A stretch of 64,000 bases of DNA from Haliclystus octoradiatus. Its lineage: Eukaryota > Cnidaria > Staurozoa > Stauromedusae > Haliclystidae. This document shows, piece after piece, positions 36,519-64,000 of this stretch. Below the pieces are notes generated by a model that worked only from the letters and a program-made list of their open reading frames with translations, made no database searches and was not told the DNA's origin. A program made the translations under genes and the position numbers. The stretch spans positions 3,185,821 through 3,249,820 of the forward strand of contig OU744454.1 of the NCBI GenBank assembly GCA_916610825.1. Reading direction: 5' to 3'. Positions within the stretch are counted from its first letter, which is position 1, and each line of letters starts with the position of its first letter.

Positions 36519-39500
36519 TTAGACACTAAATTGAACATTTCCATAAGATAGAGTTGATTTGAAACTCTCAGCTTTATCAATGTCTTTTCCTTCCAGATGG
36601 CATTTAATAGTTTGACCACGTCTTTTCGCTTGAACAGCAACAGGGGGTGTTTGGTAAAAGTCTTGACCACGGTACGGGAATGCGCTGATGAGGTATCCTT
36701 CTGGTTGAACTGATACATCACCCTGTTGAACGAAAAAAATGTTGTTTAAACTTCAATAAATCAACCAGAATAAACTGAGAAACACAGATCTAGAAAGGAA
36801 GGTTTCTCTGGGCAAGTTAAACTTCACAGAAAAATATATTAAACATTTCCCTGTTTCTTGTCTTAGTCCATAAATCTGTCTTAACATTGTGAGAAAATGC
36901 AAACTTGCAGATCTTCGAAGCCCCTTAGAGGGTCCAAATAAATCACATTCCAGTTGTTCATATTTCTGTCGTTATTCAAATAGCATCAGTAGTTTCAATT
37001 CATGCTTTTCTAGCTATAATAGTAGAATACCATTGGCCGAACACACACAACGTACGATACATCATTGGAATACTTACAGTGCATTTCAATGAAACAAAAG
37101 CGGAACCACTTGAAGATGGCACCCAATCAAAAACCTGAAACCAGACAACGAAGCTCATGTTACGCACACAATACTACTGAGCTGTAATACATTGGGAATT
37201 ATCCAGTCAAATACCATAAATTTATCAGAAGCATTATTCAAATCATCTTGTTGAAGGAATGATCACATCACTATTGTATAAATTGCTAAAAAAGTCACAA
37301 TATCAGCCAACATACGGAATATCCTATTTTTAATCTTTAGAAAGCTTAATCGTTTCTGAGTTACCGTAAACAATGGAATGAATACCGCATTGAGTGGAAG
37401 ATTGAGCGCTTAGAGTTTTATATCGCGTCCCTGAATGAACAAAAGAACTGAAATATTTAAACACAAATGTTTGAGTTTTCCTGAAAATTCTGTTGAAGTC
37501 CTATGGCATGATTTGCTTTGTTTCAGATCCGATAGACGGCAAAGGATTTCAAATCTTCTGACGACATCCACCATGCTAGATTTTAGCAGCACATCGATTA
37601 CTTTCACAATGCCTCAAAATCTCATACACAGAAAAAGTCTTGATAACGATATAGCATCAACCCAAATGTGTTTCATACCTTATTCATGCGAATGAATGTA
37701 CAAGGCATGCCATCACCAAGTCCAAAATACCTATCTGGATCAAGACCTGAACAGTTACCAAGTAGTGTACGGTCAAATACACACGGTTTGTCTCCTTCGT
37801 AGCCAGATGTTCCGTTGCTAGAGCATGTAGTGTTAACATCATAACCATCTGCACTTAAACCTATAGGTGACAATTGATAAAAAAATGCATGATGTAATTG
37901 TATTGGATTTATGCAAACGGAAAAACTGATTCTTAAAGGGGCAAAATAATTGACTAATGGCCGCTTAGAGAGTGCTTCTATTAATCGGGCTGCTTATGAT
38001 GCATGTTTATATGGCACTTTCATCACGCCAGTCAGCAGAAGTCGCTGAGCTGGCTTTGCCTTTCAAATCTCTTGTCACTCTCATTTTTATTTATATTTTT
38101 AAGTTTTCCAACAACAATAACAAATTACAGCTGAATTTGATCTTTATGTTTTTATCTAAAATCAGACATGAGAATTGAAATTTCAAAAATAGTCTGAAAT
38201 CTACAATATCTTGATATATTCCAATGGAATTGAATGGGAAAAAGCAATAAATAAAGTTTCATAAGGCCCAAAATAGTCTGAAATCCGCTAAAAGTCTGAA
38301 AATTCTGTCTGTAAAATGTTAGATTTATTGCAAATTCTCATTTAAATTCAATACCATTTATTTGGTGTGCTTGAGCAGATGAAGGGACAACCATTGCTCG
38401 TCAGGTGAGGTCCTACATGGGTGGTCATTGGTTTTTGTAATCAACATGCATTTAGCACGCATTTAATTAACTATGTTCTATCAAATTACTAACATTATTT
38501 GTTATCAGTCCTGTAAAAAGATTTCAGCTAATCAAGTCTGATTAATTGATGATGATAAAAACGTTCATTAATAACTACATTATAAATATTTCTTACTTCT
38601 TAGATAAAGTTCCATTTTTTCAGCAAAAGGTCTGTAAGTGTTTATATCAGATTCATTGTATGAAAGTCCAATTTGTACATGAACAGATAAACCTGAAATA
38701 ATAAATATGTCAACAAAATTAATAAGTATTACAAACCTGTTATAGCGGCCACCTCTATACAGCGGCCACCTGTCTATAGTGGTCACTCTTCCAATGTCTA
38801 AAATAGGATTTTCTATTGAATCAAACCTGTATATAAAGGTCACCTGTCTATAACGGTCAATTTATCTACCTCTCGTAGCTGGCCGTTATATACAGGTTTC
38901 ACTGTATTACGAACTTGAAATTCAAACTGGTGATTCTATTATGCAACTTCCATCTTATGAAACGGCAAAGAGGTCAAAAATGCATCGATGCGCTGTGTTA
39001 TGGTTTGTCACATATTGTTACTAACATCCGCTTTTCTGCACGGCAATTCATTATTCACAGCACATGCATTATTCTCAGACGAGCTATCATTACGTCACAA
39101 CAGTTGTTCTGGATAGACGCATGTAGTTCAACATGGCAAATCGTTCTGCTAGGCAATCTATTATTACGTCACACCAATTATGTTTAATTGTTACTAAGCA
39201 TACCACAGTATCAAGTACGAAAAGAGTAAAATACAGTGATGTTTTCTGGAAAAAAAATAGTGGGAACGGCTTGCAAAAATTTTAAAAATTACAATCTCTT
39301 AATAGCTCTGTGGTGCATTTCAAGAGACCAATTCAGTATAATATATTGAGTCATTTAATTATTTCCTTGTTAAAAAATGAAGTTAACCCTCTATATTATG
39401 TACAATTTGAACATTTTATTCTCTTAAAAATGGCTAGAAATATTAACTGAAACACCGTTGAGACAAATAATAAAATCGAGAAACTGTTGGGACTGAATTT

Positions 39501-40883
39501 TGCGACTGACTTCTATTACTGAGAATATTGATGATAATATTACTTCGAACAAGAACATATAAAACTTCACTTCAAATAAAAAAGTAAGGGAACGCTGTTC
39601 CCCAGCGTTCCCCCACCAAAGCATCACTGGTAGAAGTCTTCATCAAAATACAGATAATGTTAATGTGATATAGATAACTGAATTGGAATATTTTCACGTT
39701 TGATCTTGACAGGAAAATAAAGCACTTATCTAATTCTGAGGATATGGAGGATTTAAATGTGGTAAACAAAAAATTGGTGTGGTTTCCACAGTAGAATACG
39801 AAGATGATAAACGATGTTAATGATCGGATCCAACTTTGAATACTTACTATAATAAGATAGGGATGATGAGGGGTGACAATGTCAATATCATAAAGCGTTA
39901 TTGAATGGCAAATTAAATATGTATTTTCTAACAAATGGACGCGGCTTAATGTTTGGTAAAACGAAACAATATTTTAGAGTTAGCGGCTTGAAACAAGTAA
40001 GGGAAGCTCTGAGTTTGTTTACAAGCAAGTTATAACATGGAAAACGTCACGAATGTTGATTGAAAGCTTTATAAATTACGTTGAAATCAAGATACACAAA
40101 AATGCGAACGGCAATCGTTTAGAAATTTGGACAAAACATTTAGATAAAATTTGTATACATGGGGAGGAACGTGAAACTAAACAATAGGACATTTGCACGT
40201 GCGTTCATGTAAAGCATGTCGCAACACGAGATCACAAGATACGGCAGAAAAACAAACTACATACGCATTTATAAAATATTGTATAACCTAATGCATGTAG
40301 TAGAACTACAAGTTTTCAGTTCGTAATATAGGAATTTTTTTTCTGAATTAACAATAATAAATTATTTACAAAATGGAAAACAGCTGGCGATGCTGCGACC
40401 TCAACAAGGGAATAATTTGGACATTAGTTTTGACGTGAAATCAATCTTAAGCACTATGATACCCTAAAAACTTGAAATTAAATAATAAATTTCTTCAACG
40501 TTTTTTATTTACCTGGTCTGTTCTTGATGTATTGTGTTAATTTAGGTCCACCTTCGCCGGGCTTGTTTAGAGTAGATAAAAACACGGCCATCACAATTGC
40601 AAAAAATGCAGCTAAGCATCCGTAAAATATAACATAGAATACACCAATTTTAGCTAAAATAGAAATAATATTGTGTTCATTAGATAAATGCTAATATTTT
40701 CTTATGAAATTGGCGCCCAATTGACTCTGAAGTATTATGTCAATTTTGAAACTCACCCCAACTATTTCCATTTCTGCCCATTACCTCGCCAGTTTCGGTA
40801 TTGTACAGAAATTTACAAAATGAGCGCATGCCTTCTTCATACTTCTCCCACCTGGTCTTTTCTATTTCGTGTTCTTCTGCCAT
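36519..40883 (-). CDS. ATP1B: Sodium/potassium-transporting ATPase subunit beta
   Basis: Six exons join without phase conflict: 40883-40757, 40653-40513, 38692-38597, 37860-37679, 37134-37078 and 36722-36519. They give 807 nt, 268 residues. The beta subunit is a type II glycoprotein that folds and delivers the catalytic alpha subunit and tunes K+ affinity. A short cytosolic N terminus ends GEVMGRNGNSW. One membrane helix (FYVIFYGCLAAFFAIVMAVF, about 46-65) follows. The ectodomain has CVFDRTLLGNCSG, GDGMPCTFIRMNK, FDWVP, LKCT, AFPYRG and TIKC. All six ectodomain cysteines needed for the three conserved disulfides are present, and N-T-T, N-G-T and N-C-S offer glycosylation sites. It is somewhat shorter than the ~300 residues of vertebrate subunits. 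The gene has no close paralogue in the window. Confidence 0.95.
38163..38310. mobile_element. MITE with cagacatgagaatt ends (short copy)
   Basis: It starts cagacatgagaattgaaatt and ends aaaattctgtctg, with internal 'aatagtctgaaatc' words. It is the same family as 49163-49540 and the degraded copy at about 47170-47330. It lies in an ATP1B intron. Confidence 0.6.
38732..38904. mobile_element. pogo/Tigger-like MITE
   Basis: Ends acaaacctgttatagcggcc and gttatatacaggtttcactg, followed by TA. It lies in intron 2 of ATP1B. Confidence 0.8.
39234..39629. mobile_element. hAT-type MITE, uninterrupted relative of 18469-20759
   Basis: The 396 bp element has ends cagtgatgttttctgg and ccaccaaagcatcactg. 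Internal sequence (for example caagagaccaattcagt, reverse complement at 18780-18840) matches the interrupted copy in LIPT2. The flanking octamers gtaaaata and gtagaagt match only in part. It lies in intron 2 of ATP1B. Confidence 0.75.
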
Positions 40884-42773
40884 AATTGTAATTCTTGTAA
40901 TAAATAACAAGCTACGTGACTGCTTGCAAAACTACTAGCTAAACAACGGCTGCGAAAGGGGCGAAGGGCGACGCGAAAATGAAATCTGTTACTAGACATG
41001 CGCAGTACAACTCATTACATACCTCGTGTTGGCGTAAAGTAAATATCCATCAAACGAGGTATTTCACAAAAATTTACATCGCCTAAAAAAGAGATTATCG
41101 CACTACTATTAAATTGACACGAATGTATCAATTTCTTAAAATAGTCAATCTAAAGTCTCAAAATATTCATCTATATGAGGAATATTTCAATAATTTGATT
41201 TGGTAGTGTCTGGATCAGCCTCCGCTTTTATTGATTAATAAAGTATAGGGGTTCTTATAGTTATAATATCTCATTTTACTTAAAGGGGCAAAATTGACTG
41301 GCGACCACTGCGAGCTCAAGTTGAATTTATGCTTAGCATAATTCAACTGTCTCGCTTTGAAACTATTGTTATACGCAGGCCTAATTTGTAACAAATTCAT
41401 GCCAACAATGAACATTGTGTCACTATAAACAATAAACATGCACGTGATAAGTGTGTAGCGCCTGCCGGTCGTTTTTGCTCCTTTAACTGTATTGTGAAGC
41501 GCCATTGGATTATTCTAAGAAATTGTGCTATATAAATTTATTATCATTATTATTTGAGTAAATTTAATTACACAGAATTTTCTTTCAAAATAAATTTGTG
41601 AAAATTGTATAGAATAAACTTAACAATTTAAAGGATTGGGCAAATCGAAACTATAAACACTGGCTCTGGATAACAGCATATAGAAATGAGGGAATGTATC
41701 AAAATGTTGAGCTAATATCCTCTCTGCTAAGCTATAACTTCGAACATAAACAGTTCTAATGTAGGTTTCTAGTTAAGAAATAGTAATTTGTTCCATATGG
41801 AGAATGGAGCTGCAAATTTGAATGATCGAATTCCCAATGTTGTACGTTCAGGTCGAGGTACGTGCAAAAGTAAGCCAGTACCAATAGTTTTGACTCAATA
41901 TGTAATTTATTTTATTTTATATCTTGGTCGATTTTATCACAGCTGCTCAGAATGATAGCTCCTTATATAGTATGTATCACAAGCTGAAGATAAATTTATA
42001 AAAAACGCTATTTTGCAACAGTTTCGATTAATTCTGAAATCATTTCCAGGTAGTTCCGATCATTATTCCCCGGGTAACTTCCATTGCGTTTCGATGGGAT
42101 TGTTCAAATGGAACTTTGGCAGAATGACCATAAAACATTTTCACATAATGAAAAAGATACCCCAAATATATTTTTATGAATGAAAAATCAAAAAAAGCAA
42201 ATTAAAAAAGAATTTTCAAAGGCAAAATTTGTTTTGCAAAATGAAAAAATTGCCAAGGCGTCAAAAGGATACCTCAAAAAATGTTCATGCGTAAGCATAC
42301 CCTAAAAAATCTTTTCTGGATTTTGAAAAGGGTACCCTTTAATATTTGAACGTTCTCGTATACCAAAAGTATGAAAGTTACCCCCGGGTCATTATTAGAT
42401 GTAGAAAATAATAAAAAGAACAACATGATATAATTTTGTCTAAAATTCTATTAAATTCGATAGCTTTTATCAAAAGCTTTTTACCATTCAAAACGGATGG
42501 GCTACAGTATATTTAGTATTAAATTGACCCACGGAATATCAAACCCTATATACTGTAATAATTTTTAACGGAAAATACAATCTAAATATCTATTGTATAT
42601 ATCTAATACAGTAGTATTAAATTAATTATATATATATATACGTCAGTTAATCATTATTCAAAAAAAAAGAAGCATTTTTTTTTAATTTTCTGAGAAAAAA
42701 ATTGTTTAAATAGTTTATGGCGAATAAATTGGCATAATTAAATATAAATTGGATGCAAAATTGTATAATTGAT
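40884..42773. other. Intergenic region between ATP1B and the myosin VII 3' end
   Basis: It should hold the ATP1B promoter next to 40884; no TATA box is evident. The rest is repeats: a retrotransposon 3' end at 41215-41560, a fragment of repeat family R1 near 42290-42400 and a short (TA)n run near 42625. Confidence 0.5.
41215..41560 (+). mobile_element. LINE or SINE 3' end
   Basis: The tail 'attgtgctatataaatttat' followed by a tatcattatta-type simple tail is typical of non-LTR retrotransposon 3' ends in invertebrates. The 96-codon minus frame across it has no recognisable domain. Confidence 0.4.
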
Positions 42774-60807
<18,034 letters not shown>

Positions 60808-61958
60808 CTAAAAGAATAAATGATACAAATTTCAAGACAAACATGCTATAATAAATAATAATCAATAAATAACGATCGTTTATTGGAATATATCAAATAT
60901 TTTTCAGTCGAATATATACTGCAACGATTTTATTAAATTATGCAAACAGTCTTCGTAGATGATGATTTTTTTTTTGCAATATATTAAATCTCAAGCAATT
61001 CGAATAATCAAATCAATAAGCCAAGATTAAATGATAATATCTTAAAAGTTCAACTCAACAGGCATTTAATAAAACATAGCTAATATTAGAGCTTCCTTTT
61101 CTCTTAGATTCGTACTTATTCTAATGTCCTTATCTCCAATCTAACATATTGCCAAATATCTAAACACTTCCAGCCAATGACCATACTCAATTAGATAAGG
61201 GATCTACATAGGTGTAGATCTGGATAAAATCCGTTAACAAGAAGATAAAGATACAATCCCTTAAACTCCTGGGGTTATGTTCTTATTGCTTCGATAATGT
61301 TTTGTATGGAGAATTGTCACATTTACAAGTTTCTTTGTCAGATATGTCTGAGCTTGATTTGTGGCGTTCTTTATGTAGCAAATATGTAAGGCGTAAGAGG
61401 GACGGCACATTCCTATAATGTGACCGTCTATACTACTAATATTACTTGATAGAGGTGTGATGTTTTGAATATTCAAGCTGGACAGCAAAATTTTATAGCA
61501 GGAATTAAAGAATGGAGATAAACTAGAGTATAGCTTTTGAAAAGAAAATGGAAAATTGATCCAAACGCGTACAGTTTAGCATTCTTTGTTAGAAGTAATA
61601 TAAATATAAGATGTTTAAGACAATAGAGGCAACAATAACAATCAAAAACCAAAATTGAATTTCTGTCCTAAAATTTTGGGAGAATCTAGGAAATCTCTCG
61701 AGAATGGGAATTCTTAGGAAACCGGTTAGCATATATATATGTATGAGGTTCCCCTGGGTAACAATTACATGTTAAATATGAGATTCATGAAAAGGTAACT
61801 TAATCGATATTAAAACCCAAATTAAAATTTCTGTTTTGAAATATTAGGAGAATCTATAAGCAAATTTCCCATGCATGGGACGTCCCATGATAGTAATGTA
61901 TGAGGGATCACCCTGGATAACAATTACATGTTAAGTATGAGATTCATGAAAAGGTAAC
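60808..61958. other. Myosin VII intron up to the LTR
   Basis: No exon is recognised. The preceding myosin exon (expected to encode the middle of the first MyTH4 domain) is not found and presumably lies beyond the retrotransposon. Contents are a fragment of repeat family R2 at 61290-61440 and a tandem duplication of about 150 bp at 61670-61958. Confidence 0.55.
61670..61958. repeat. Tandem duplication next to the LTR
   Basis: Units near 61670-61795 and 61810-61958 share 'aacaattacatgtta' and 'tatgagattcatgaaaaggt'. The similarity stops exactly where the LTR begins: the first unit continues aactta, the second enters tgtaagata. Confidence 0.65.
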
Positions 61959-62144
61959 TGTAAGATACGAAGACAATAGACGAATAAACACCCGAATAGG
62001 TATATCCTGTTGATCTGAATCATGTATTTAATATTACGTACATACGACCTTCTACACTGGTCGTCACTAACACTCTGATTTAAAACTGCGCAATCATTTA
62101 GTTATAAATAACCTTACGCATGCGCATACGATAGATACATTACA
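61959..62144 (-). mobile_element. 3' LTR of a Ty3/gypsy retrotransposon
   Basis: A 186 bp segment begins TGTAA and ends TTACA on the minus strand. It is preceded by a polypurine tract (gaaggggaga) directly downstream of the pol frame. The flanking five bases are gtaac (61954-61958); the matching duplication would be outside the window. The LTR is unusually short for Ty3/gypsy. Confidence 0.8.
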
Positions 62145-62283
62145 TCTCCCCTTCAAGTTAAACGACTAAACATAACATGAATACTTATTATTAGGGAGGT
62201 TAACTTTAACAAATTACTGATATGTGATTATGATATACTTATGATTATAACGATGTTACTGAAACGATAAATCGATAATAGTA

Positions 62284-64000
62284 TCATTTGCGTCCGTAAT
62301 AGTCAGGTGGACGTCTTGAACGGGTTGGGTATCGCGGAGTATCGTCGGACTGCACTTGATCACTCACGTCTGGTTCTGCTATGTCGTCGGAACTAGTATC
62401 AGGGGCAACATGCAGGAATACACGGTTACGCCACTTGAGTTTACCGGACGGCAGACGAATGCGATAATCACGATCATTCTTTGACACTACAATACCATCT
62501 TCTATCCAGCGTTTACTTTGCGGATGTTGAAGTAGCACATGAGAGCCAACAGGAATAGATTTTAGAACTTTACTACCTTTGTTGTAATTCTTTGTGGTAG
62601 CTTCTTTGTTGCGGAGTAGCTTACTGTCAATCTCTTTGGCTGACGTTTGCCATGAACGGGAGAATGAAGTGTAGTGTGCGGGCACTAAAGAACGAAGGGG
62701 ATGACCATACACCCATTCCGAGGGGGAACGCCCTTCTGATCTAGGAGTGTTGCGGTATTCTAGTAGACCTTGCAGAAAACTCTCCGACTTAATATCTCCA
62801 TTATCACACTTGGCAAGCAGATGTTTTAACGCTTTAACAGCTGCTTCAGCGTGACCGTTGCTCTGGGGATGGTATGGCGAAGACGGGGACCAATTGACAC
62901 CCCATCTGGTGAGAAAGTTGGTGAACAGTTCAGATTTAAATTGTGGACCACCGTCCGAACGAAAACGAGATGGTACACCGGTTTTGGAAAAGTGTGATTT
63001 AAGAACTGAAATGACTTGAGACGAAGACGGATCGGAATTCCATTCTGAAATGAACGGAAAGCCGGATAAACGGTCGACGTAGACCAAATAGTATTTCTGG
63101 TTGAGTTGGAACAAATCAGCTGAAACTGACTCAAAGATCCGTGATGGAAGTTTATCAGAAATTAAAGGTTCTTTCTGATTACTGGGTCTGTAATGTTGAC
63201 ATGGTGAACAGGCTTCAATGGAGGATACAATGTCATTGTTAATACCTGGCCAATATACAGTTTGACGCGCACGACGTTTTGTTTTAACAATGCCCTGATG
63301 TGAGGCGTGTAATCGTGCAATTACAGATTGACGAGCTTTCGATGGAATGACAATTCGACGACCATACAACACAAGGCCGTCGATGGTTGACAATTCTGGC
63401 CAAATTTTCTTATAGGCCAATACATATGGTTGGTTTGCTGAATTACCTGCGAAATTGTTTTCAACACAGGTTATGAGTGATTGATAATCTGCATCATTTC
63501 GTGCAACATTTTGTAGATCCGTAATGATTGGATCCGGCAACGGTTGTCGAACATTAGATTGTTTAGAATCGTTTAGAGTAGCGGCAGCTTCATCGTCAGT
63601 GTTCTCTGCGGTGATACTACATGCAGCAACTTTTAACGTAAACGACATACAAGCTAACGATGTATCATTTTCAATTTCATCATCGAGAGACGGATCATTG
63701 ACCGGTGCCCGTGATAATGCATCCGGTATAATATGCGCGCTACCTTTTGTCCAAACCACCTGAAATTGATAGTTTGACAACTTATTTTTATACGATTGTA
63801 ACTTGTGATTTTCAACGGCATCTAAAGTGTAATTGTTAAAAATTGGCAATAAAGGTTTGTGATCGACTAAAACGGTATACGTTGGTAAACCAGCGAGATA
63901 AATGTGGCATTTTTTTGTGGCCCAAACGATGGCCAGCGCTTCTAGTTCGATAATGGCATATCGGTTTTCACATGGTTGAAGAAAGCGCGATCCACACTGG
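62284..64000 (-). CDS. Ty3/gypsy pol, RNase H end and integrase (partial)
   Basis: The frame is open without a break from the window edge to the stop at 62284 and continues beyond 64000. It covers the end of RNase H (YAIIELEALAIVWATKK, DHKPLLPIFN, PDALSRAPV). Next is the integrase zinc-binding region (H-x3-H, then C-x2-C in ACSPCQHYR), followed by the catalytic core with D (SADLF), D (RSDGGPQF) and E (GHAEAAVK). A typical basic C-terminal tail ends the frame. RNase H before integrase is the Ty3/gypsy order. The lack of disabling changes suggests a young copy. It lies in the same orientation as the myosin gene. Confidence 0.93.
   Translation of the reverse strand, partial: QCGSRFLQPCENRYAIIELEALAIVWATKKCHIYLAGLPTYTVLVDHKPLLPIFNNYTLDAVENHKLQSYKNKLSNYQFQVVWTKGSAHIIPDALSRAPVNDPSLDDEIENDTSLACMSFTLKVAACSITAENTDDEAAATLNDSKQSNVRQPLPDPIITDLQNVARNDADYQSLITCVENNFAGNSANQPYVLAYKKIWPELSTIDGLVLYGRRIVIPSKARQSVIARLHASHQGIVKTKRRARQTVYWPGINNDIVSSIEACSPCQHYRPSNQKEPLISDKLPSRIFESVSADLFQLNQKYYLVYVDRLSGFPFISEWNSDPSSSQVISVLKSHFSKTGVPSRFRSDGGPQFKSELFTNFLTRWGVNWSPSSPYHPQSNGHAEAAVKALKHLLAKCDNGDIKSESFLQGLLEYRNTPRSEGRSPSEWVYGHPLRSLVPAHYTSFSRSWQTSAKEIDSKLLRNKEATTKNYNKGSKVLKSIPVGSHVLLQHPQSKRWIEDGIVVSKNDRDYRIRLPSGKLKWRNRVFLHVAPDTSSDDIAEPDVSDQVQSDDTPRYPTRSRRPPDYYGRK

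Noticed and set aside
36467..36721. 84-codon minus-strand frame
   Set aside because: It is the wrong frame of the last ATP1B exon; the correct frame gives the Na+/K+-ATPase beta C terminus and stops at 36519.

Overview
The window is AT-rich nuclear DNA from an animal. It has spliced genes with GT-AG introns, a TOP-type ribosomal-protein promoter, an ATP-dependent sodium pump beta subunit, a myosin VII tail and many transposons. Exon sequences fit an invertebrate. I cannot fix the phylum; a marine deuterostome or tunicate-like animal is only a guess. Most long reading frames are repeat translations. The genes below were rebuilt by joining exons at visible splice sites and checking that the phases agree.

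Layout. (1) 1-15.2 kb: three paralogous secreted-protein genes, each with a signal peptide and a short PAN/Apple-like cysteine domain. Two also show a contactin-associated-protein (Caspr)-type fibrinogen-like domain: 1835-2164 minus (first exon only), 5171-7824 plus, and 15142-12697 minus. Repeats, microsatellites and duplicated flanks lie between them. (2) 17.2-21.4 kb: LIPT2 (octanoyltransferase, two exons), whose 3.5 kb intron holds a hAT-type MITE and a second hAT-type element split by a 1.79 kb foldback element. (3) 24.1-26.2 kb: EMC6 and RPS25 in divergent orientation, sharing about 240 bp of upstream DNA. (4) 28.2-30.5 kb: MICOS13/QIL1 in four exons (minus). A 4.94 kb element with 369 bp terminal inverted repeats and a 9 bp target duplication starts 203 bp upstream of its ATG. 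(5) 36.5-40.9 kb: Na+/K+-ATPase beta subunit, six exons (minus), complete. (6) 42.8-60.8 kb and beyond: the tail of a myosin VII gene (minus), 24 exons in continuous frame, 985 residues covering MyTH4-FERM-SH3-MyTH4-FERM. The motor and neck lie outside the window. (7) 61.96-64.0 kb: 3' LTR and RNase H-integrase part of a Ty3/gypsy retrotransposon, in the same orientation as the myosin gene and presumably inside one of its introns.

The protein genes are unrelated housekeeping or structural genes and form no operon. The most distinctive gene-level observations are an AT-AC (U12-type) intron in the myosin VII tail, the PAN plus Caspr-like paralogue cluster with tiny linker exons, and a perfect 208 bp inverted repeat framed by perfect 66 bp direct repeats in a myosin intron. 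About ten copies of a ~180 bp pogo/Tigger-like MITE are scattered through the window. Several transposon insertions can be dated relative to each other by nesting, with visible target duplications.
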